This document shows positions 13,855 to 22,391 of a stretch of 37,535 nucleotides of DNA, piece by piece. A program made the translations under genes and the position numbers. How positions within the stretch are numbered: the stretch's first letter is position 1; each line of letters starts with the position of its first letter. This DNA comes from Curvibacter microcysteis (GTDB lineage Bacteria > Pseudomonadota > Gammaproteobacteria > Burkholderiales > Burkholderiaceae_C), in contig NZ_JAQSIO010000016.1 in assembly GCF_028649455.1 (NCBI RefSeq), positions 1 through 37,535 on the forward strand. Reading direction: 5' to 3'. The notes beneath the pieces were generated by a model. The model was not told the DNA's origin. It did no database searches and was given only the letters and a program-made list of their open reading frames with translations.

Positions 13855-14102
13855 TGTGCGGCATGTGCGGTATCGCGTGCGGTATCCCGTGCGGGTCAAA
13901 CCCCTTGATTTCATTGGCTTGTGCGGCATGTGCGGTATCAGCCCTTACACGGGCAGGCGGGCGGGCGCGCACACACACCCGTGCAGGTGCGCATGCACAC
14001 ACCCATCTACATACCGCACATACCGCACATACCGCACACGCCTTATTCCATGCGGGTTTGCGTGTTCCCGCATGCCGCACAACACACCCCACATACCGCA
14101 CA
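13855..14102. repeat. Inverted 9-bp repeat block: candidate origin or cos/terminase-binding region
   Basis: TGTGCGGTA-type 9-mers occur six times on the plus strand (13855, 13864, 13876, 13888, 13920, 13929) and five times inverted (14012, 14021, 14030, 14073, 14094). A 21-base direct repeat is at 13854-13874 and 13919-13939. Between the two arms lies an alternating CA/GC-rich stretch. The block sits between the replication gene and the terminase module. It could be iterons of the origin, or the cosB-like sites where terminase binds; gene order fits a cos site before the terminase genes. An open frame crosses it but encodes only low-complexity Cys/His/Thr. Confidence 0.7.
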
Positions 14103-14111
14103 AAGGAAAAG

Positions 14112-14366
14112 ATGATGAGTGGCCAGCCTGAAAAGCGGGCCTTCGCCTGCACCCGCGACAACCTGCCCGAGTTCCGTGCTGCTGTTCGCCGCTGGCCTGA
14201 GCTCGATGCCTTGGTGAAAGACCTGCATTCCTCCGGCTACCTGCCCGGCTTGCGCGCCGTGCGTATCGAGCTCACAGGACCTTCTGAGGTGCTGGCCCAG
14301 GGGTTGGGTGCCATCGACTTCCAGAACGCGCCCAGCGCCCCGAATGGAGGCTCCCATGAGGCTTGA
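14112..14366 (+). CDS. Small hypothetical protein at the start of the packaging module
   Basis: An 84-aa protein, MMSGQPEKRAFACTRDNLPE at the start, preceded by AAAGGA. It is soluble with a helix-rich centre (EFRAAVRRWPELDALVKDLH). The longer reading from 13827 is rejected because it translates the repeat block. It overlaps the next gene by 11 bases, so it is translated with the morphogenesis operon. No family is recognised. Confidence 0.65.
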   Translation: MMSGQPEKRAFACTRDNLPEFRAAVRRWPELDALVKDLHSSGYLPGLRAVRIELTGPSEVLAQGLGAIDFQNAPSAPNGGSHEA

Positions 14367-15150
14367 TTTCAAGATCACCGGCTTGGACAAGGTCCAAAAG
14401 ATCCTCACCCAGCTCAGCGGCGCCCAGGCCCGCGAGGCCTACGCCAAGGGCATCAACGACGCCGCATTCCAGCTTCGCGGCAACATGCAGGCGCAGATGC
14501 GTAGCGCCTTTGATCGCCCAACGCCGTTCATCGTCAGAAGCCCCTGGATCGAGCAAGCGACCCCTGACAATCTGCAGGCCTCCATTGCGCCTACCTACCG
14601 CCGCGATACCGCCACCACCGGTGGCAAGATCATCGTGGACCCCCAAAAGATCCTGCTGGCCCAAGAGCAGGGCGGCCAGCGCCGCGACAAGAAAAGCGAG
14701 GTGCTGCTGCGCCGCATGGGCATCCTGCCGGCGGGCTTCCAGATCGCTGTACCCAAAACCCCATTCCCTGGCAGCGTCGACAGTTACGGCAACTTCCGCG
14801 GCCCCTTCATGCAGCAGTTGCTCAGCTACTTCCAGGCCTTCCCGGAGTTGGGCTACAAGGCCAACATGACCGCCAAGCGCAAAGCCCAGATCGCACGCGG
14901 CACCCAGCGCAGCGCCGGCCGCCGCTACTTTCTGGCCTACGGCAAAGCCCGCACCCAAAGCCATCTGCGCGCCGGCATCTGGGCCGCCATGGGCCCGGGC
15001 GGGGTGGATGTGCGGCCGGTGGTCATGTTCGTGCGTGCCGGTAACTACACCCCCCGCATCAGCATGAGCGCCCTGGCCAACGATCCCGCCCTGCAGACCT
15101 ACCTGGAGCGCCGTCTCCGTTTCCGCATCCGGGAGGCTGCAGGCGTATGA
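14356..15150 (+). CDS. Virion protein resembling minor tail protein Z
   Basis: A 264-aa basic protein. The N-terminus (FKITGLDKVQKILTQLSGAQ, then AREAYAKGINDAAFQLRGNM) and the following RPTPFIVRSPWI resemble gpZ-type tail completion proteins. It is usually found near the head-tail junction genes, but here lies before terminase. A GGAGG site fixes the start at 14356. Its stop overlaps the terminase small subunit start (ATGA at 15147-15150). The family assignment is from sequence pattern only and could be wrong; a structural role is likely. Confidence 0.5.
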   Translation: MRLDFKITGLDKVQKILTQLSGAQAREAYAKGINDAAFQLRGNMQAQMRSAFDRPTPFIVRSPWIEQATPDNLQASIAPTYRRDTATTGGKIIVDPQKILLAQEQGGQRRDKKSEVLLRRMGILPAGFQIAVPKTPFPGSVDSYGNFRGPFMQQLLSYFQAFPELGYKANMTAKRKAQIARGTQRSAGRRYFLAYGKARTQSHLRAGIWAAMGPGGVDVRPVVMFVRAGNYTPRISMSALANDPALQTYLERRLRFRIREAAGV

Positions 15151-15755
15151 CCGACCCCACCTTGACCCTCACCCTGGGCGAGTTCTGCGACCGCATCAAC
15201 GTCAAGCGCAGCTACGGCACCCAACTGCGCAACGAGGGCCGCCTGGTCATAGCCCCGGACGGCAAGCGGGTGCTGGTGCAGGCCAGCATCGACCGCATCG
15301 AGGCCACCCGCGACCCCAGCAAGGCAGGCGTGGCTGCCCGCCATGCCGAGCAGCGCGGCGCCCCCGCCGATACTGGCCACCAGGTGGATGCCCCCGCCGC
15401 CGCCGCGTCCGCGACCGAGGCTACAGATGCCACCGATCCCGCCGCTGGCCTCTACGACTTCCAAAGCAGCAAGGCCAAGCGCGAACACTGGGCCGCTGAG
15501 CGCGAACATGCCCAGTACCGCAAAGAAGCTGGCGAGTTGATCGAGCGCAGCGTGCATGTCGCGGCATTTGCCTCCCTGGGGGCGCTGCTGCGGGCCAAGC
15601 TCGAGGGCTGGGCCGCCATCTTGCCGCCGCAACTGGTGGGCCGCGATGAGGCTGGCATGGCTGCCGCCATCGCCGAGCAGGTCGAGTACCTGCTGGGCGA
15701 CATCAGCGCCGCAGCCCAGCGCCAGGCCCAGGCAGAGCAGGGTGACGCACCATGA
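15147..15755 (+). CDS. Terminase small subunit (Nu1-like)
   Basis: A 202-aa DNA-packaging protein. The N-terminus (LTLGEFCDRINVKRSYGTQL, residues 8-27) is a winged-helix DNA-binding motif as in lambda gpNu1, which recognises cosB sites. An Ala-rich linker (about residues 75-95) leads to a helical C-terminal part (SSKAKREHWAAEREHAQYRK) that would bind the large subunit. Immediately upstream of the large subunit with an ATGA overlap. Confidence 0.8.
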   Translation: MTDPTLTLTLGEFCDRINVKRSYGTQLRNEGRLVIAPDGKRVLVQASIDRIEATRDPSKAGVAARHAEQRGAPADTGHQVDAPAAAASATEATDATDPAAGLYDFQSSKAKREHWAAEREHAQYRKEAGELIERSVHVAAFASLGALLRAKLEGWAAILPPQLVGRDEAGMAAAIAEQVEYLLGDISAAAQRQAQAEQGDAP

Positions 15756-17704
15756 GACTGGCCGAAGGCTTCTGCACCCCCGCCCACGGCTTGGCTGCAT
15801 TCGCGCGGGCCGTAGCCCCTCGCAAGGCCATGTCCGTCTCGCAATGGGCCGATGTGGAGCGCAAACTCAGCAGCAAGGGCAGCAGCATCCAGGGCCAGTG
15901 GTCCACCGACCGCAACCCCCCGCTGCGCGAGCCCATGGACTGCCTCAGCGCCCGCAGCGGCGTGCGCGATGTGGGCCTCATGTTCCCCATCCAGTTCGGC
16001 AAGACCGAGGTGGCCATCAACGCTCTGGGCTACTGCATGGACCACGACCCCGCCCCGGTCATGGTCTGCTTGCCTGGCGAGGTGTCCATGAACAAATGGG
16101 TGGCCCAAAAGCTCAACCCCGCGGTGGACGAATCCCCCGCCATGAAACGCGCCCTGACCAGCGTGGCCAGCCGCGACAGCAGCAACACCCGCACGTTCAA
16201 GGACTTTGCCGGCGGCCAGCTCTACATTGAGCACGCCGGTAGCCCGGCCCGTCTCAAGTCCACCACGGTGCGCAAGCTCATCGTGGACGAGGTGGACGAG
16301 TTCGCCAACAGCCTCACCGGCGGCGATGACCCCCTGGACATGCTCAACGGCCGAACCTCGGCATTCCCCAGCACCTACCAGCGGCTGTACATCAGCACCC
16401 CTCAGATCAAAGGCATCAGCCGCATCGAGTTCATCTGGCTCAAGAGCGACCAGCGCCGGTACCACGTCCCGTGCCCGCACTGCCAGCACATGCAGCACCT
16501 CGAGTGGGCGGGCCTGCACTGGACCCCCGACCTCAGCCAGGTCTGGTACGTGTGCCAGGAGTGCGGCGCCCACATTGATGAGCACCACAAAACCGAGATG
16601 ATCCGCCAGGGCCGCTGGATCGCTGGCAACCCGGGCGCCAAAACCCGGGGCTACCACATCAACTGCCTGTACTACCAGTTTGGCCTGGGCCCGCGCTGGG
16701 CCGATCTGGTCGAGATGTGGCGCGACGCCCAAAACGACCCTGCCAAGCTCAAAACATTCACCAACGACCGCCTGGCCGAGCCCTGGGAAGACGCCGCCAT
16801 GCGCAACGTCAAGCACGACGCCATTGCCGACCGGGCCGAGCCGTACGCCCTGCGCAGCGCCCCCGCTGGCGTGCTGCGCATCACTGCAGGCGTCGACACC
16901 CAAGACAATCGCCTGGCCGTGCAGATCGTGGGCTGGGGTCGGGGCATGGCGTTTTGGGTGCTGGACTATGTCGAGCTCATGGGCGATCCGGCTCAAAACG
17001 AGGTGTGGGACCAGCTGGCCGACCTGCTCAACCGCCCCATTCAGCATGCCAGCGGTGCGCTGATGCGTGTCGAAGCCATGGCCAACGATGCTGGGGGCCA
17101 CCGCACCGAAGACGTCAAGAATTTTGTGCGCAGCCGCCGCGTGGCCCGCCCGCTTTGCATCTTTGGTGCCGTGCCCAACAACGCCCCCGTCCTCAACAAA
17201 GGCAAGTTGCAGGACGTCAACTGGCGCGGCCAGCTCGACAAACGCGGCGTGCTGGTGCACCACGTCGGCACGGTAGCGGCCAAACACTGGCTGTTTTCTC
17301 GCCTCTCGACTGACGCCGACAAGGACCCCGCCAGCCGGGCCACCCATTTCAGCGACCAGCTGCCCGCCGAGTATTTTCCTGGCCTGGTCAGCGAAACCTA
17401 CGACCCCCGCAAAAACCGGTTTGAGAAGCGCCGCGGCGCCCGCAACGAACCGCTGGACACCTGGGTCTACGCCTACGCCGCAGCTCACCACCAAGAGCTG
17501 CGCATGCACCGGTACACCAAGGCCGACTGGGATCTGCTCGAAAAGCGCCTGCAGGCCCGCGTGCAACCAGGCGCGCAAGAGCCCACCACCGATGTGCAAG
17601 CAAAGCCGACCGCCCCGGTGCAGCCCGCCGCGCCCAGCCGCACCAACCCCAGCGCCCGCCAATGGGCCCGACGCAACTCATTTGCCACCAACTGGAAACG
17701 ATGA
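15752..17704 (+). CDS. Terminase large subunit (GpA family)
   Basis: The 650-aa packaging motor and nuclease, similar in length to lambda gpA (641 aa). Walker A is MFPIQFGKTE (about residues 76-85) and Walker B is KLIVDEVDEF (about 173-182). A zinc ribbon follows (CPHC near 243 and CQEC near 268). The C-terminal nuclease domain includes GVDTQDNRLAVQIVGWG (near 381), with the first metal-binding Asp. The family cuts at cos and translocates DNA into the prohead. The last 60 residues are a Pro/Ala-rich tail likely to contact the portal. Confidence 0.95.
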   Translation: MRLAEGFCTPAHGLAAFARAVAPRKAMSVSQWADVERKLSSKGSSIQGQWSTDRNPPLREPMDCLSARSGVRDVGLMFPIQFGKTEVAINALGYCMDHDPAPVMVCLPGEVSMNKWVAQKLNPAVDESPAMKRALTSVASRDSSNTRTFKDFAGGQLYIEHAGSPARLKSTTVRKLIVDEVDEFANSLTGGDDPLDMLNGRTSAFPSTYQRLYISTPQIKGISRIEFIWLKSDQRRYHVPCPHCQHMQHLEWAGLHWTPDLSQVWYVCQECGAHIDEHHKTEMIRQGRWIAGNPGAKTRGYHINCLYYQFGLGPRWADLVEMWRDAQNDPAKLKTFTNDRLAEPWEDAAMRNVKHDAIADRAEPYALRSAPAGVLRITAGVDTQDNRLAVQIVGWGRGMAFWVLDYVELMGDPAQNEVWDQLADLLNRPIQHASGALMRVEAMANDAGGHRTEDVKNFVRSRRVARPLCIFGAVPNNAPVLNKGKLQDVNWRGQLDKRGVLVHHVGTVAAKHWLFSRLSTDADKDPASRATHFSDQLPAEYFPGLVSETYDPRKNRFEKRRGARNEPLDTWVYAYAAAHHQELRMHRYTKADWDLLEKRLQARVQPGAQEPTTDVQAKPTAPVQPAAPSRTNPSARQWARRNSFATNWKR

Positions 17705-18015
17705 CCCATCCAATCGACAAACCCAGCGCCAACCATGTGTCCCTGCTGGCTACGCGCGCAGCGGCCCACCCGCTCATGCAGCAGGCCGTCATCACCGCCA
17801 TGACAGCGGTGTTGCCTCAGGTCATCGACAGCGTCATGAAAGACCTCTATGGCGGCCAACGCATGCGCGTCTACGTGGGCAAAGGGGGTGGCAATCGCAC
17901 CGCTCGCCAGCAGCAGATCGAGCAACTGCTCAGCCTGGGTATGTCTGCCCCGGCCATTGCAGCCCAGGTCGGCTGCAGCGAGCGCACCGTCTACCGGATC
18001 GCCTCAAAGCGGTAA
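17701..18015 (+). CDS. HTH protein within the packaging module
   Basis: A 104-aa protein starting at 17701 with ATGA overlap to the terminase stop. The C-terminus (ARQQQIEQLLSLGMSAPAIA then AQVGCSERTVYRIA) is a clear helix-turn-helix of the resolvase/Mor type. The centre, VIDSVMKDLYGGQRMRVYVG then KGGGN, resembles the Mor activator family. A DNA-binding regulator inside the head module could control late genes. Inverted CTGACA repeats directly downstream (18038-18130) are possible binding sites. Confidence 0.7.
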   Translation: MTHPIDKPSANHVSLLATRAAAHPLMQQAVITAMTAVLPQVIDSVMKDLYGGQRMRVYVGKGGGNRTARQQQIEQLLSLGMSAPAIAAQVGCSERTVYRIASKR

Positions 18016-18037
18016 CAACCCCGAAAATATCACCCGA

Positions 18038-18130
18038 CTGACACATGGTGCCCCAATTTGTCAGTGCGGGCCCAGTATCCATGCGGGTTTGCGGGCGTTG
18101 ACTGACACGTTGGTGCCCTATTTTTGGCAG
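18038..18130. repeat. Pair of operator-like repeats after the HTH gene
   Basis: CTGACACATGGTGCCCC at 18038 and CTGACACGTTGGTGCCC at 18102 are near-identical direct repeats 64 bases apart. The first ends in TGTCAG (18059-18064), making an inverted repeat with its own CTGACA; the second ends in GGCAG. They lie in the only noncoding gap of the head region (18016-18155), right after an HTH gene. They may be its operators or part of a promoter for the downstream head genes. Confidence 0.45.
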
Positions 18131-18155
18131 AGCGTCCCCGGCAAAGTGGATGCCC

Positions 18156-18719
18156 ATGGCCACAGGCATTCCCACCACCACCCGCGCCGGCGACACGCTG
18201 AATTTCAGCGTCATTTCGGCCGATTACCCGCCCTCGGCGGGCTGGGCGCTGGGTGTCAGCCTGAAGAACGTGGGCAACGCCTACACCGCCTCGGGCACAG
18301 CCTCTGGCGACGGCTACAGCATCAACATTGGCCCAGCCGTCACGGCCCCCTGGGTGCCTGGCCGCTACATGCTCAGTTGGTGGGTTTCTCGTGGGGCAGG
18401 CCTCACGCTGGAGCGCCACACCCTTGGTGTGCAGGCCATCGTGGTTTTGCCGGACGCCACCACCGCCAGCCCGAGCGATGGCCGCAGCTTTGCCCGCCGG
18501 GCCCTTGACGCCATTGAGGCCGTCATTGAGCAGCGCGCCGGCCGTGCCGACCTCGAATACCGCATCAACGACCGGCAGGTCAAACACATCCCCCCGCTCG
18601 AGCTGATGCAACTGCGCACCAAGCTGCGCGCCGAGGTCAAGGCTGAAGACAACGCCGCCACCTTGTCCGCCGGTGGCAGTCTGCCCAGCCGCAAGGTGTT
18701 TGTGAGGTTTGGCCGATGA
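18156..18719 (+). CDS. Head-tail connector: Ig-like domain joined to a gpW-like domain
   Basis: A 187-aa protein in the place of lambda gpW, between terminase and portal. Residues 1-100 are beta-rich with Ig-like character (DTLNFSVISADYPPSAGWAL, YMLSWWVSRGAGLTLERHTL). The C-terminal part (RALDAIEAVIEQRAGRADLE, YRINDRQVKHIPPLELMQLR) follows the pattern of gpW: a helix, a short strand with a conserved turn, then a long helix. The fusion would add an exposed beta domain to the connector. The start at 18156 has a better-spaced GTGGA than 18150. Confidence 0.6.
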   Translation: MATGIPTTTRAGDTLNFSVISADYPPSAGWALGVSLKNVGNAYTASGTASGDGYSINIGPAVTAPWVPGRYMLSWWVSRGAGLTLERHTLGVQAIVVLPDATTASPSDGRSFARRALDAIEAVIEQRAGRADLEYRINDRQVKHIPPLELMQLRTKLRAEVKAEDNAATLSAGGSLPSRKVFVRFGR

Positions 18720-20308
18720 GCACCCTCATGCAACGCCTTTGGGGCCGCCTCAAGCCCGCACCCACCGCCGCAGCCCCTGCTGCGCAGCGTGCGGTCGAGC
18801 CCACCTTCACCGCTGGTGGCAACTTCCGAGCGCAGCGCCGCAGTTTTGCCGCTGCCGAGGTCAACCGCCTGGCATCGTCGTTTGGCCGGGGCGACATTGC
18901 CATCAATGCCCTGCTCGAAAACGGCCTCAACCTCATGCGCACCCGCTCCCGCGAGTGGTCGCGCAGCACCGAAGAGGGCCGCCGCTTCCTGAGCCTGTGC
19001 CGCAACAACATCGCAGGCCCCTCCGGCATCGCCCTGCAAATGCGCTGTGGCGAGTACATCAAAGACGGCAAGGGCTGGAAGTGGCAGCTTGACGACGCGG
19101 CCAACACCGCCATTGAGCAGCACTGGCTCAAGTGGTGCAAGCGCGGCGGTGGCTGCGACATCACGGGCCGCCAGTCGTTTGCGGCCATGCTGCGCACCTT
19201 GGCCGAAACCTCACCCCGCGATGGTGAGTTTCTGACCCGCCGTGTGCGCGGCACCAAGGGCAATCCTTACCGCTACAGCCTGCAGTTGCTGGCCACCGAC
19301 CGGCTCGACACCGCCTACCGCGCTGTGCTGAGCAATGGCCGCGAGGTCCGCATGAGCGTCGAAACCGACAGCGCCGGCCAGGCCACCGGCTACTACCTGC
19401 TCGAGCGCAACCCCAACGACAGCAGCGCGCTCACCAGCACTGGACAGTACCGCGTGCGTTACGACGCCAATGAGGTGCTGCATGGCTACGTCCAGATCGA
19501 TGCAGAGCAACTGCGCGGTGTTCCCTGGGCCCATGCCGTCCTGATGGGTGCCGACATGCTGCACGGGTTTGAAGAATCCGCCGTGGTGGCCGCCCGCGTT
19601 GGCGCCTCCCACATGGGCTTCTACATCCCCCCGGAGGATCAATCCACCGACGCCGATGGCCAGCTGGGCAACGCCCGTGGCTCGCAGGGTGAGCTGTTGA
19701 CCGACGCCGCGCCTGGCGCGTTTGAAGAGTTGCCCGCTGGCTACGACTTCAAGAGCTTCGACGCCAAATACCCCACCCAGGCCTTCGACCCCTTTGTGCG
19801 CAGCCGCAAAAAGGCGATGGCCGCTGGTTTGGACGTGGCCCACCACAACCTGACGGGTGACATGGAGGGGGTCAACTACTCCAGCGCCCGCATTGCTGAG
19901 CTGGCCGAGCGTGACAACTGGCGCGGCCAGCAAAACTGGCTCATCGAGCAGTTCGTCTACCCGGTGTTCTGCGACTGGCTGGAGATGTCTCTTTTGGCCG
20001 GCGCCATCACCCTGCCCAATGGCTCGGCCCTGCCGGTGGCCAAGCTGCAAAAGTTCATCGACGGCGTGGTGTTCCGTGGCCGCGGCTGGACCTGGGTGGA
20101 CCCGCAAAACGACGTCAAGGCCAACCTGGCCGCCCTGGGCCAGGGCCTCACCACCCGCAGCCAGATCGTCGGCGCCATGGGTGGCGACTTTGAGGACAAC
20201 GTGGCCGAGCTGGCCCGCGAGAACAGTCTGGCCGCCACGCACAGCGTGCAGTTCGGCCCCGTCGATCAACCCGCCGCGCCCGCCCCGGACGCAGGAGCCA
20301 CCGCATGA
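18716..20308 (+). CDS. Portal protein (lambda gpB family)
   Basis: A 530-aa portal subunit, almost the length of lambda gpB (533 aa). The N-terminus (AEVNRLASSFGRGDIAINAL) and the segments TRSREWSRSTEEGRRFLSLC, GEFLTRRVRGTKGNPYRYSL, and EGVNYSSARIAELAERDNWR are characteristic. Twelve copies form the DNA gate at one capsid vertex. The C-terminal 30 residues are Ala/Pro-rich. ATGA overlaps on both sides couple it to connector and capsid genes. Confidence 0.95.
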   Translation: MSTLMQRLWGRLKPAPTAAAPAAQRAVEPTFTAGGNFRAQRRSFAAAEVNRLASSFGRGDIAINALLENGLNLMRTRSREWSRSTEEGRRFLSLCRNNIAGPSGIALQMRCGEYIKDGKGWKWQLDDAANTAIEQHWLKWCKRGGGCDITGRQSFAAMLRTLAETSPRDGEFLTRRVRGTKGNPYRYSLQLLATDRLDTAYRAVLSNGREVRMSVETDSAGQATGYYLLERNPNDSSALTSTGQYRVRYDANEVLHGYVQIDAEQLRGVPWAHAVLMGADMLHGFEESAVVAARVGASHMGFYIPPEDQSTDADGQLGNARGSQGELLTDAAPGAFEELPAGYDFKSFDAKYPTQAFDPFVRSRKKAMAAGLDVAHHNLTGDMEGVNYSSARIAELAERDNWRGQQNWLIEQFVYPVFCDWLEMSLLAGAITLPNGSALPVAKLQKFIDGVVFRGRGWTWVDPQNDVKANLAALGQGLTTRSQIVGAMGGDFEDNVAELARENSLAATHSVQFGPVDQPAAPAPDAGATA

Positions 20309-22167
20309 CCACCCCCACCAAAGACCTGCGCGCCGCCGGTCTGCAGCGCCGCGCGCTGACCGGCACCTTCCAGCGTGACGCCGTCAGCGTTGACGCCCGC
20401 ACGGTGCAAATCGCATTTGCCAGCGAGACCCCCTACGAGCGCTGGTTCGGCATGGAGGTGCTGGACTGCAGCACCGGCTCCGTGCGCCTGGACCGCCTCA
20501 TGAACGGGGCGCCCCTGCTTTTCAACCATGACCCCGATGAGCTCATTGGGGTTGTGGAGTCCGTATCCATCGGCCAGGACCGGGTCTGCCGGGCCACCGT
20601 TCGGTTTGGGAAAACCGAGGACGCCGATGAGGCCTTCGCACTCGTGCAGGACGGAATCCTGCGCAACGTGAGCGTGGGCTACTGCATCCATGCCTACCGG
20701 CTCGAGGGCGAAGCCGATGGCGTGGAGACGTACCGCGTCACCGACTGGGAGCCCATGGAGATCTCCATGGTGTCCGTGCCGGCCGACGCCACGGTGGGCG
20801 TTGGTCGCAGCGTCGACATCCAGCCCGCCACGCCCCCCCAACCTGCAACCGAAACCCAACCGCTCCAGGAGAGCCGCATGACCCAAACCGCTACCCCGCA
20901 GCCGTCGGTGACCCCGATCGCTGGCCCCTCCAGCGCCGATGCCGACGTGCAACGCCGCGATGCCCTCATCTCGCTGGGCGTCAAATACAAGGACTACGTG
21001 TCCATGAACGACGTGCAAGACGCTTGCCGCAGCGGCAAGACTGTCGATGAGTTCCAGGACGTGGTCATCGAGCGCCTGACCAGCAAGCACAGCGACACCC
21101 GCGCTGGCCACATTGGCCTGTCGGAGCGTGAAGCTGGCACCTACAGCATCGCGCGCGCTGTCAGCGCCATGATCTCTGGCGACTGGACCCAGGCTGGCCT
21201 CGAACGCGCCGCCAATGAAGCCGCCATGAAGCGTTTCGGCGGCTCCAAGGGCCTGCTGGTGCCTTTCGACGTGCTGAGTCGCAGCTTCACCGCTGGCGGG
21301 GCCACCACTGGCGCCCCGGTCATCGCCACCGACCTGCGCACCGACCTCTGGACCGATGTGCTGCGCAACCAGCTGGCCTTGGGCCGCATGGGCGCCACCA
21401 TGCTGTACGGCCTCACCAGCGGCATCGACATCCCCAAGAAGACCGTGGGTTCCAGTCTGGGCTGGTTGACGGAAGTGGCCGGCGCTGCCAGCACCGACAT
21501 CAACACCGCCAAGCTCAGCCTGAGCCCCAAGCGCATTGGCGCCTACATTGATTTCAGTAAGCAGGCGGTGATCCAGTCCGCCATGGCCGTCGAGCCCATG
21601 CTGCGCGCTGACATCAACAGCGAGCTGGCCGTGCGCATCGAAGACGCCGCCATCAACGGCACCGGTGCTGCCAACAACCCGCGGGGCATCCGCTTCACGT
21701 CGGGCATCGGCTCGGTCATCGGCGGCACCAACGGTGCGCAAATCGGCTGGAGCCACATCGTGGCCCTGGAAACGGCCTGCGCTGCCGCCAACGCCGAGCC
21801 CGACCAAACCGCCGGCTACCTGGTCAACACCAAGGCCCGCGGTTGGCTCAAGGGTGTGCAGAAGGCCAACGCGCTGCCGTTCGTGTGGGAGAACTCTGAC
21901 AACCCCCTCAACGGCTACCGCGCCGCCGTCACCAACACCGTGCCGAGCAACCTGACCAAGGGTTCGTCCAGCACCTGCAGCTCGGTCATCTTTGGCAGCC
22001 AGTGGGACATGTTGGTGGTGGGCACCTTCGGCGCCGTCGAGATCCTGCTCGACGAGATCACCCAAGCCCCCAACGGGCTGAACCGTCTGGTGGTCAACGC
22101 CTTCGTGGATGCCGGCGTACGCCGCGCCTCCAACTTCGCCGTCTTTGACGACGCCCTGACCAGCTGA
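20305..22167 (+). CDS. Prohead protease fused to HK97-fold major capsid protein
   Basis: A 620-aa fusion. Residues 1-170 are an S78/U35-type (HK97 gp4-like) prohead protease with candidate catalytic His75 (FNHDPDEL) and Ser123 (NVSVGY). A Pro/Thr-rich linker (about 172-190) follows, then a scaffold-like segment and an HK97 major capsid protein from about residue 290 (conserved AGAASTDINTAKLSLSPKRI, then KQAVIQSAMAVEPMLRADIN, then NGTGAANNPRGI). AGGAG precedes an in-frame ATG at 20878 (Met192), so free capsid precursor of 429 aa can probably be made in excess of the fusion. The start at 20305 overlaps the portal stop. Confidence 0.92.
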   Translation: MTTPTKDLRAAGLQRRALTGTFQRDAVSVDARTVQIAFASETPYERWFGMEVLDCSTGSVRLDRLMNGAPLLFNHDPDELIGVVESVSIGQDRVCRATVRFGKTEDADEAFALVQDGILRNVSVGYCIHAYRLEGEADGVETYRVTDWEPMEISMVSVPADATVGVGRSVDIQPATPPQPATETQPLQESRMTQTATPQPSVTPIAGPSSADADVQRRDALISLGVKYKDYVSMNDVQDACRSGKTVDEFQDVVIERLTSKHSDTRAGHIGLSEREAGTYSIARAVSAMISGDWTQAGLERAANEAAMKRFGGSKGLLVPFDVLSRSFTAGGATTGAPVIATDLRTDLWTDVLRNQLALGRMGATMLYGLTSGIDIPKKTVGSSLGWLTEVAGAASTDINTAKLSLSPKRIGAYIDFSKQAVIQSAMAVEPMLRADINSELAVRIEDAAINGTGAANNPRGIRFTSGIGSVIGGTNGAQIGWSHIVALETACAAANAEPDQTAGYLVNTKARGWLKGVQKANALPFVWENSDNPLNGYRAAVTNTVPSNLTKGSSSTCSSVIFGSQWDMLVVGTFGAVEILLDEITQAPNGLNRLVVNAFVDAGVRRASNFAVFDDALTS

Positions 22168-22197
22168 TCAGGCCCCACCAACACACCGGAGAACACC

Positions 22198-22386
22198 ATG
22201 TTCAACAACTCCCAAAGTCCCAAGCGCGTGGCCATCACCCTGGTCGAAAACACCGCCGTCGACGGCGAGCACATTGCTGCAGGCACAACCCTGCTGGATG
22301 TGCCCGGCGAACTGGCTGTCGAGCTGGCAGGCCAAGGCAAGGCCCGCCTGGCCACCGAAGCTGAAATCGAAGGCGCCGAGGGCTGA
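22198..22386 (+). CDS. Small head protein, hypothetical
   Basis: A 62-aa acidic protein with a GGAG ribosome binding site, in the position of small structural or accessory capsid proteins. The sequence (DGEHIAAGTTLLDVPGELAV then ELAGQGKARLATEAEI) is a small beta-turn-helix domain often found after capsid genes in siphophages. Probable virion component; the precise role is not known. Confidence 0.7.
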   Translation: MFNNSQSPKRVAITLVENTAVDGEHIAAGTTLLDVPGELAVELAGQGKARLATEAEIEGAEG

Positions 22387-22391
22387 TCGTC

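Noticed and set aside
13855-14102. CRISPR-like array
   Set aside because: Units are 9 bases, partly contiguous and in both orientations; no spacers of regular length and no cas genes.
13827-14111. Upstream extension of the gene at 14112 through the repeat block
   Set aside because: The extension translates the 9-mer repeats into Cys/His/Thr runs, and a good ribosome binding site lies at the 14112 start.
15452-17662. A 736-codon open frame on the minus strand opposite the terminase genes
   Set aside because: It is the mirror of GC-rich third positions in the terminase genes, which have clear motifs. The protein is His/Val/Gly-rich without any domain.
20266-22065. A 599-codon minus-strand frame opposite the protease-capsid gene
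   Set aside because: Composition is typical of antisense frames in high-GC DNA, and the plus strand encodes recognisable protease and capsid domains.
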